Below are positions 55,799 through 64,000 of a stretch of DNA of 64,000 nt, in pieces (the stretch's first letter is position 1; each line of letters starts with the position of its first letter). The translations under genes were made by a program, and so were the position numbers. The notes under the pieces are model-generated. The model was not told where the DNA came from. It saw only the letters and a program-made list of their open reading frames with translations, and ran no database searches. The DNA is from Hordeum vulgare subsp. vulgare. Lineage: Eukaryota > Streptophyta > Magnoliopsida > Poales > Poaceae. The stretch is from contig NC_058522.1 of assembly GCF_904849725.1 (NCBI RefSeq), positions 434,897,529 through 434,961,528 on the forward strand, read 5' to 3'.

Positions 55799-58700
55799 TA
55801 TCGGGACCCCGATCCTAAGCCATAGGAATCCAGCCTGTAACACATCGCATCCCTTTGTGGTCTCACGCACGGTTAACTCCACGGCTGCAGCCTTACCTTA
55901 GCCGGGACCGTTTGCGTCTTTTGACTCTCGTATGCGATAGTGTCGCTAGCAATCCAATGTCAAAGTACCCGGATCGACATGTCTAGTCTTAAACCAAAGT
56001 GGCAGTACCGCACAAGGACAGGCATACATGACCCAACAAAGCAGGTGTCGGTCATCGGCGAATGTAGACGAGTCGTAGCAAGCTACAAGGACTCCATTAC
56101 ATCGCGTGACATTTCCCCAAAGGGGACAGACGCAGCAGCTAAGAAGGACACATGCCGGTCAACCAATGTGTCTGGAGCAGTAGCGAACTACCAAGACTCG
56201 TTGGATCACAAAGGGGCATTTCCTTGTAAGGAGTGCTACTAAGGTTCACGACTAGGTAATCGAACCCCATACATATCAAGTACGACACACGTACGCATGG
56301 CATACCGATATGTATAGCTACATCGATGGCATCACAACATAACCATAAACATACAACCTTTATTTAAGAGGCTCGGAGGAGCCACACACATAATATTACA
56401 CATTAAGGGTCTCACGACCCGTAATAGCAGTCATACAATTACAAGCCAGCGGAAGAGTTATAAACTGTCTGGGTACAGACAGGGCAACTAGAAGGCACAT
56501 GGCCTGACTATACTACAGAGCCGACGTAGGGCCAGATCGTAGCTGGGACACCAGCTACTCGTCGTCGTCGATGTCTACGAAGAACCCTCCATTAGGGTCA
56601 TTAGCAACCTCTGCAACATTTATTAAGCAAACATCAGTACGAAGGTACTCAGCAAGACTTTAGGATGACTAACTACTCATGCAAGGTATCAAAAGGTATT
56701 GTGGGGTTTCATGCGGGAAGCCAACATTTGACTCGTGGCTAGACAACTTGCATTTTTTAAATAATTTTGACAACTTGATTTCTCGCACATGAGTCCACTA
56801 ACACCACAACAATACACTATCATGGAATCATTCCGTCTCCGTACGGAAATGCCGTCCACGACACTCACGCTTATCTTGGCAATTTTATGAGTAGCCATTG
56901 AAGTTATCTATGAACAACATATGTCTCCAAGTAGTCCATATCCGCGGACGCGGCTATTCGAATAGATCATAACCCTGCAGGGGTGTACTTCGTCACACAC
57001 GCTCTCGCCACTTATCGCCATGTGCACGTCATGCACCTCGGCAACCTTCAAGCGGAAGCCCAGCGAGGGAGTCGGCCACGACCGTTAACCACACTAGTAC
57101 CTAGTCCAGGTTTATCGCCTATCTGAGAGTAACCCGTACGGAAGTCCGGCCGAGGTTTCCGCCACGGCCTCAAACGATGTGCGCAGGGTTCCCAAGCCCA
57201 CCATCCGGGTGCCACTTGGTACACCGTGCCATTGCTTACCGCATCACGGCCCACCTCTCACGTCAGCACCATGCACGGCCTCCAGCATTACTATAAACAC
57301 CAGAAACTACTTGCAACTCCTGGACCGGGTACTACGCGATTAATAGGCCGAGCGGGGTCATATTTCAGGGCCCAGCATGTGGTAGTATCTAGTCTTGGAA
57401 TACATACACGGAACTCAGTTCCTAAGCACGGTTCTAATGAAACAACCCGCCATGTACTCCTACACAGCCTTTCACCGGTACCTTTACCAACTCAAGTTCA
57501 ACACACAACCTTTGCTCACCAAACACGTTCCACAATTCTGTTCATCTCCTAGATGACAGACCATACACAACTCTAAGCATAGCATGCATAGCAGGATAAG
57601 GCACATCACAGCTCAAGCAACTACCAGGTATGCTAGGTTGCAAGGTTTGGCTATTTACTGTGACAAGGTTAAGTCATGCAAAGGAAGTGGGTTCAATTAT
57701 CGTGGCAAAAGCAGTTGAAGCATTTGATCTTAAATGCAATAAATAGGTGCAGGAGCAAGAACAAGGGATTTATCGGGATGATCAAAAGGGTTGCTTGCCT
57801 TGTTGCTAAGAGGAGGAACGATATCCGTCAGACGGATATTCAGTGGAATCCGGGGGTGCGGAGCCTACCGAAATGAATGGCAACATTCAATAACAATCAT
57901 ATGCACTCAAAATGATGCATGAGCATGGCATGAGCATGCAAGGTGATAAGTTATTATTTTCAACATGTATTAGGTTTAGAGTTGATTTGAATCACATTCG
58001 AATAGCAATTCAAACGGGGTATTCTCGGATACCGGTTTAATTGATTCGACCTGATGCTCAGATCAACTTGATGTTAACATGCATGAAATGTCATGTTATG
58101 GTACTGATTTGTAATTAGGACAGTAGTGAACATTGTATATATAATGAAATTTGAATATTTTTGCAAACTCCATTTAAAAAGTGATTATAAGAATTGAATT
58201 ATTCCTTATTCCACAATTTAGGGTTCTGTAACTTTTTCAAACATAGTTGAAAATAGCATAATCAGAATCCTTGAATTTTTTTGATACTTTTTCATATATA
58301 AATTATTTTCATTGGAGTTACAGATTAATTTCTATGATTTTTACAAGTTTTAGCAATTTCCTGGAATTAGTTTTATACTGGAAATTCTAATTATTGCATC
58401 AGACTGACGTCAGCAGGTCAGCCGACCTGTTCAGGTCAAACCTGATAGGGGGGCCCCACTGGTCAGCCTCTCTGGGACTAATCCCGCGCTGACCAGCCCT
58501 AATAGAGGTTTGACTTGGCCTTGGGCCCACTTGTCAGCGAGTGATTAAGTCCTGAGCTGCTGGGTTAGCTTTGCCACGTCGACCCCCACCGGAGGGTGGT
58601 CGCCGGCGACCAGGCCCGCGGTGGAGGGCTCGCCGGAGGCGACCTAAACGGCGCTGCATAGCACCAAAACGCACGCGGTTTGCAGCTACGGCACGCTGGC

Positions 58701-59955
58701 GAAGTGGCCGATCTGGCAGGGGCATCAGGGGAGGCTAGGGTCACCGGAAGAGGCGCCGGCGACGAGCCGAAGCGGCGGCCGAAGCTCGGCCTTCTATGAG
58801 AGATGGCTCTAGGGCACGGGGAGGGCAGCTGGAGGGCTCGACACGCTCCTGGAGGCTCCAGGAGCTCGAATCCTAGCTCGAGCGCGTGGATCGGACATCA
58901 CAGCGACGGCGACGACATGACCGGCTGCGAGAAGCTCTCGGCCTTGGTGGGGAACTAGGCTACGATGCACGGGAGAACGTGGGGCGAGAGGGGAAACGAC
59001 GACGAGCTCACGGCGGTTCCGATGGTGCTGAAGAGGGGCTCGGGGATGCGCCGGAGGAAGCGAATCGACGGGAGAGGTCCGGCGGCCGGAGGTGGAAGAC
59101 CACGGCGTTGGGGGCGATGCAGAGCTTGGGTAAGCTTCGGCTTGTGCAGAGATGACCAGGGAGACGAGGCGGAGCTAACAGACTACTCGGAGGCGGGATC
59201 CCATGGCTAGAGGTGCTGCGGCTCGAGCTCGAGCTCGGCTCCAATGGCGACAGCAAGGAGGAGGAAGAGATCCGGGAGGAGGGAGAGAGCCGATGCGGGG
59301 AATGGATAGGGGAGGCCTCAGGGGGCTTATCCCCAGCCTTGCGAGCGCGAGGCGGCGGCCAGGCACGCGCACAGGTGCGTGGCCGCGCCGGAGGAGGCGG
59401 CGGCCACCTCCTGCTGCCTACTGGCGCGAGGGAGGGGACGAGCGAGGGAGATGGGCCGGGCCAGGCTAGGCGACAGGTAAGGGTTTCCCATTTTTTTCTG
59501 TTTTTGTTTTTCTGTTTGGCTAACTATTGTTTTGCTAATTATTTCAGCTCCAAAACAAAAAGTAAAAACTATTTTAGACCTCCTGAAATATTGTTATAAC
59601 ATTCCCAACCATTTCCAAAGTTTTCAACATTTTTGGTAATTTATAGATTCTGATTTCAAATTTAAAACTTGAAACCAGTAGCCTTTTGCATTTATTTAAA
59701 ATGTTTAAAGTGTCAAGAAAATAGTTTTCTCCAATGCTCATTTACTTTCATGATTTATCAGAAAGTTTGAACATTTCTTGAGGCCATTTTGGGTTCATTG
59801 ATTTGAACTAGTTTGAGATTTTCTTTAATTGAAATAGAGGCTAGGGTTTTGAGTTTTCCTTTGCCACTTTGTTGTTTTTGTTGAAACTTCTTAGATGCAA
59901 ATGCAAAGAAGACATGAGCACAAGACTAACTTGCTTAAGGGTTAGCGATGTGACA
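55799..59955 (-). mobile_element. 5' LTR of element E
   Basis: 4,157 bp, collinear with 45638-49792. The innermost bases read TATCGGG instead of TGTCGGG, so the conserved terminal CA of the LTR (minus strand) has mutated to TA. A GC-rich block lies at about 58400-59480; TATA-like run at about 58135-58147. Confidence 0.92.
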
Positions 59956-61462
59956 TCGTTGATCAATAGATGATCATGGTTTCCTGATCATGGCCACTAG
60001 ATGTCATTGATAACGGGATTACATCATTAGGGAATGATGTGATGGACAAGACCCAATCCTAAGCATAGCACTATATCGTGTTGTTCATGTGTGAAGTATC
60101 ATTTCCTTAGACCATGAGATTGTGCAACTCCCGGATACTGTAGGTGTGCTTTGTGTGTATCAAACGTCACAACGTAACTGGGTGATTATAAAGGTGCACT
60201 ACAGGTATCTGCGAAAGTGTTTGTTGGGTTGTACGAATCGATACTAGGATATGTCACTCCGTGTGACGGAGAGGTATCTCTGGGCCCACTCGGTAATACA
60301 CCATCATACTGAACTCAATGTGACTAAGGAGTTAGCCACGGGATGATGTGTTACGGAAAGAGTAAAGAGACTTGCCGGTAACGAGATTGAACAAGGTATA
60401 GGGATACCGACGATCGAATCTCGGGCAAGTATCATACCTGTAGACAAAGGGAATTGTATACGGGATGGTTCATCCAATGAGATCATCGTGGATCATGTGG
60501 GAACCAACAGGGATATCTAGACCCCCGTTGTTAGTTATTGACCATAGAGGTTTCTCGATCATGTCTGCATGGTTCCCGAACCCGTAGGGTCTACACACTT
60601 AAGGTTCGATGACGCTGGGGTTATATGGGAATAGTGTACGTGGTTACTGAAGGTTGTTCAGAGTCCCGGATGAGATCCCGGACGTCACGAGGAGTTCTCG
60701 AATGGTCCGTAGGTAAAGATTCATATATATAAAGTGAGGATTTGGTCACCGGAAGTGTTTCGGGCAACACCGGTAATGTGCTGGACCACCGGAAGGGTTC
60801 CGGGGGTCCACCGGGATGGGCCATCAGCCCCAAATTCCTACATGGGCCAATAGGTGCATGGGAACCAGCCTCTAAGTGGGATGCTGTGCCACCACCATCA
60901 GCCCAAGGCGCATCAAAGGGGTAAGGGGCCAAACCCTAGAAGTGGAGGGGCTACGTTGGGCCCAGAACCCACCTTGGTGGAAACCCTAAAGGGTGGGCAC
61001 CCTCCTCCCTCTCCTCCTATATATATGTGGGGTTTTAGGGTTGTTTGAGACACAAGTTTGATCTCTCCTCGGTGCAGACCTATCTCTCTTTGTCCTCGTC
61101 CTCCATAGTGCTTGGCGAAGCCCTGTCGGAATACCACGCAGCTCCACTGTCACCATGCCGTCATGCTGGTGGAGCTCTCCCTCAACCTCTCCTCCCTCCT
61201 TGCTAGATCAAGGCGTTGGAGATGTCACCGGGCTGCACATGTATTGAACGCAGAGGCACCGTTGTTCGGTGCATAGATCAGAATCCACCGTGATCTGAAT
61301 CGATGCGAGTGCGACGCCATCAACCGCGTTCTAGCAACTCTTCCACTTAGAGATCTTCAAATGTATGAAGATGCTCTACTCCTTTGCTAGTTGTTGGTTT
61401 CTCCATAGATAGATCCTTGCATGACGTAGGAATTTTTTTGAAATTACTATGTTCACCAACAG

Positions 61463-62258
61463 GAAAGGCAACGACCATGAAGCCGAAGGACCGCATGCTC
61501 CACAACCGACAGATGCCCCATGGCATCCTCAAAGTTTGTGTGGCCAGTGTGAAAGCGGGCTTCGAGGATTTGCCACTTCCGAGACGTGTCGATGACTACG
61601 TGACCCCTAAACAGATTGGTGCATGCAAGAGCTAGATCTTGCCTTGGCCGAAGACTCACCTTCGTGTCGAGGCACCCGGTAGCACACCAGCGACAACTCC
61701 TCCACAAGGTATGAACACCACCCCACCTACCCAATTACCTGCACCTGTCGTGGTGGTTGATAGCGGTCGACGCGATGAGGGAGAGCCTCCATTAGTGCCA
61801 GCTAACGTCACCCCCGTCGAAGAAGCAAATATTGATGATCTCATAGAGGAGGATGCTGATGACCCTAACCAGTATATCAATACCGGCTATCATGATGCTT
61901 GGGAGTATGACTCACACTATGAGCATGGAGATGACTTGATAATTCCTGAGTTGCCGGAGCCGCAATGTCCTACGACTAATTGCAAAAAGTCTCTCTACAT
62001 GCGATCCTCATGGGAGACGCCTCCAGATGCCGCCTCTACCCAATAAGAACAACAGGGGGCCATCCACTAGTAATTAACCCGACGCCGCTGGTGGTCGTGG
62101 TTAGGGGAGGTATGGTGGGATCACTACTGCCACCCACCAAGAAGCGAAGGAGGAGACCAGAGAAGAAAGGCTCTAAAGGCGCAAAAGCTGCTTCAAGCAG
62201 CCAGCTGCCTCTGAAGCCCCGGGAGGTAGACACAATACCTATCGTAGGTGCGGGTCGT
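61463..62258 (+). pseudogene. CACTA ORF2, C-terminal part
   Basis: After GGAAA the frame reads MKPKDRMLHNRQMPHGILKV and ASVKAGFEDLPLPRRVDDYVT, a stretch I associate with CACTA ORF2 proteins. A single TAG (61633-61635, CKS-stop-ILPW) is followed by a Pro-rich, acidic region (DDLIEEDADDPNQYIN) to a TAA at 62044-62046. Another frame then carries PPTKKRRRRPEKKGSKGAK, a likely nuclear localisation signal. Element F starts at 62259. Confidence 0.65.
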
Positions 62259-62351
62259 TGATACGTCTCCAACGTATCTATAATTTTTGATGGTTTCATG
62301 CTATTAGCTTGTCAAACTTTAAATGTTTTATATGCCTTTTATATCTTTTTT
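62259..62351 (+). mobile_element. F: start of an Athila-type LTR, cut by G
   Basis: TGATACGTCTCCAACGTATC followed by sequence matching the first 90 bp of the LTRs of C and H, in plus orientation. It is interrupted inside TTTTT, where H-type LTRs continue GGGACTAAC. The preceding GTCGT (62254-62258) is the presumptive target duplication. Confidence 0.75.
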
Positions 62352-64000
62352 TGTAACATCCCAAATTTTGGAATGTTAAAATAATTATTAGTTTGTTTGT
62401 TGGCTTGCTTGAGTGATTGAAACCTGAGTGAAAATTTGAAACTTTTCAAAAAAATTTGAATGAGAGGGAATAAAATGACTTTCCCCTTCTCCGGTAAATT
62501 CAAATTCAATCTTTTAAAAGCAAAGAGAGAAGATGACGTGACTTCTTCAACTATAAAGAATTTGAACGGAGATTTTCATTTGAATTCTTTCAAAATTTTC
62601 TTATGCATTTCTATTTGTTTTCTTCGTGCAAGAAATGCCGGGGAATAAAATTCTGTCAAACACAAAAGAGAGGAGGAACATGACCCTCCAACACACAGGC
62701 ATTTTGAAAGTCATTTGAACCCTAAAACTTAGAGGGTTATTTGAAAATTATTTGCAAAAGAAAATAAATCTTTTAGGCAATTTTGTGAAAATAATTTTTT
62801 CTGAAGTTTTTATTTTTGCCGTGGAAAAATGCCCACCTTTTAGATTTTATTTTTCTGATAATTTTAGTATATAGAAACTCTTTATTCCGAATTGATTTGA
62901 TTTCCCTTTTATCGTTTTAGTTTCCTAGTTTTGAAAAAAGGAAAGAAATCGTGTTTAAATGGAAATAAACGGTGGCCCATTAAGACCTTTCCAAAAACTG
63001 GACCAACAGGATCTTCTTCTTCCTCTATCTCCTTCCTCACGTGCACATGACCTTCCTTAGCCATGGACACGGAAATCCTCCCTTCCCGATCTCCCTCTCC
63101 CTTCCATCCCAGCTCCTCCCGAGCCCCCTATAAGAACCCACCCGGAGTCCTCGTTCCATTTTCCCAAAGAGACGCCACCCTCATCGCCTCTAGCCGTCGG
63201 CCACCTCGTCGGAGTAACCCTGCCCCGGTCGACTCCAGGAGCTCCCTGCCGACCTCCCCATGGCCCCTACCCTCGCTGCACCACACCCCCTGCCGTGCTA
63301 CTCCTCCGCCGTTCCCCCTCCCCGCCGGCGACCTCCCCACCTCGCCGGAGCAGCTACCTCGCCGGAGTTCTTCCTCTCTGTCACCCATGGTGAGATTCAC
63401 GAAATCCCGTCTTGCAGTTTTTTCAGAAAATTGCAATCTTAGAAAATTCATATCTATTAGTCTATAACTCCAAATTAGGTGATTCTTTTTGCGTTCGATC
63501 ACAAATTTTATGCAGTTTCTGCAGATATATAATTTGTCTATGTTTGGATTTAGAAAAATTGAGTTAGATCATATTTCAATTAAATCTTGTTTTGCTTATT
63601 CCGGGAGTTTAAAAATATATTTTAATTTGATTCTTTTTGCTGCTGTTTCCTATTGATCATATCATTCAGTAGTTTAAGTTTCAATTTTTTTTACATATAT
63701 ATACTTAGGGTTTTAAGCAAAACAGATTCTGTTTTAGCCTTTTTTGTTTTCTTGCTATTTCTTTTGTATTAATTGTTCTTAATTTGTTTTTTTTGTAATT
63801 GTGACAAGTTATATTTTTTTTTTATATTTACCAGTAACTTTTCAACAACAACAAAATTTTATTTTATTTATTCTTATTTGTTTGCATGGAATCAATTCTA
63901 GTTCTATACTAACTTGCGAATTGATTGCATTGCTAGTTTGATTTCCTATTTTGAAAATACTTATAAAAAATATTGTTTTGTAAATTTTACTTCTCTTATC
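62352..64000 (+). mobile_element. G: probable LTR of a further retrotransposon, open at the right edge
   Basis: Starts TGTAACATCCCAAATTTTGG, a common plant LTR start and similar to TGTCACATCCC of E. An AT-rich 700-bp stretch is followed by a TATA box CTATAAGA (63128-63135) and a C-rich leader (63140-63400), then an AT-rich region to the edge. Open frames at 63063-63467 are low-complexity Pro/Ser/Arg and probably leader. A donor-like ATGGTGAGAT lies near 63387. No coding domain is visible. A fragment of a host gene cannot be fully excluded. Confidence 0.5.

Larger units (their letters stand above)
45638..59955 (-). mobile_element. Element E: full-length Tekay/Del-type chromovirus (Ty3/gypsy)
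   Basis: 14.3 kb, inserted in the Angela-type LTR with a perfect target duplication TCGTT (45633-45637, 59956-59960). LTRs of 4.15 kb each; on the minus strand they start TGTCACATCCC and end GGGGTCCCGACA. PBS for initiator tRNA-Met, an extra ORF before gag, then gag, zinc knuckle, protease, RT, RNase H, integrase and a chromodomain-like end in one frame apart from one gag frameshift. Six in-frame stops make it non-functional. LTRs differ by about 3% over the first 230 bp I compared, so it is one of the younger insertions. Confidence 0.95.
45467..61462 (+). mobile_element. Solo LTR of a BARE1/WIS/Angela-type copia element, split by E
   Basis: Starts TGTTGGAAAAATGCC at 45467 and ends TATGTTCACCAACA at 61462, with a perfect target duplication GGAAA (45462-45466, 61463-61467). 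Its own sequence is 45467-45637 and 59961-61462 (about 1.68 kb). There is only one LTR and no internal domain, so it is the product of LTR-LTR recombination. Start, end and the TATATATATG promoter box (near 61017) match what I recall of Triticeae BARE1/WIS/Angela LTRs. Confidence 0.9.
29842..62258 (+). mobile_element. CACTA (En/Spm) DNA transposon, host of the nested insertions
   Basis: Cut-and-paste transposon of the CACTA superfamily, running off the window at both sides; no terminal CACTA ends are visible. Its own sequence is 29842-35553, 43967-45466 and 61463-62258. It encodes a Tnp2-type transposase and a downstream ORF2, both on the plus strand, with palindromic repeats and purine-rich microsatellites between them. 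Removing H joins the flanking ORF2 pieces in frame at GGCAC, confirming a single element. It resembles Triticeae Jorge/Caspar-type elements. Confidence 0.85.

Noticed and set aside
63063..63467. Possible host gene first exon (134 codons, Pro/Ser-rich)
   Set aside because: It follows an LTR-like start and TATA box and is low in complexity; without sequence to the right a gene call is not supported.

Overview
The window looks like intergenic heterochromatin of a large-genome grass, most likely a Triticeae species (wheat, barley or a relative). Nearly every base can be assigned to nested transposable elements: Athila-type Ty3/gypsy elements whose LTRs start TGATACGTCTCC, a BARE1/WIS/Angela-type copia LTR, a Tekay/Del-type chromovirus with 4.1-kb LTRs, and a large CACTA transposon. 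I found no convincing host gene, rRNA, tRNA gene or CRISPR array. Family names are from memory and approximate; lineage calls rest on visible domains, primer-binding sites (PBS) and LTR ends. Letters A-H and L are my own labels.

Layout. The outermost host is a plus-strand CACTA element that runs off both edges (visible pieces 29842-35553, 43967-45466 and 61463-62258). It carries a decayed Tnp2 transposase (29979-33260) and a second ORF, ORF2 (exons from 35312 to about 62258). Upstream of Tnp2 it was entered by LTR element L (8026-12749 plus 29711-29841). L was entered by minus-strand element B (3261-8025), itself entered by minus-strand element A (1-3260), and by minus-strand element C (12750-29705, target duplication ACGTT). 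C was entered by the full-length plus-strand Athila-type element D (16353-26510). CACTA ORF2 was hit three times: by element H (35554-43966, duplication GGCAC), by a solo Angela-type LTR (45467-61462, duplication GGAAA) that was then split by the minus-strand chromovirus E (45638-59955, duplication TCGTT), and by the LTR start F (62259), which is cut by G (62352 to the edge).

How the parts relate. A, B, C, D and H share a tRNA-Asp PBS and related promoters. D encodes gag, protease, reverse transcriptase, RNase H and integrase, all broken by stops and frameshifts. H encodes only gag and protease. B and C carry instead an unrelated ORF of about 250 codons directly after the PBS. B, C and H share a roughly 2-3 kb non-coding 3' region with internal polypurine-tract (PPT) copies, hairpins and a variable-copy minisatellite. 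This fits a tiered system in which the simpler elements depend on proteins supplied by more complete ones.

Most interesting signals. (1) Serial degenerate PBS copies inside the LTR ends of A and B, suggesting stepwise LTR growth. (2) A paired CCACAAGCC/GGCTTGTGG inverted repeat 33-36 bp upstream of the TATA box in five different elements, and again inside D in front of its 3' accessory ORF. (3) The orphan ORF shared by B and C. (4) An intact extra ORF between PBS and gag in E, although gag-pol of E has six stops.
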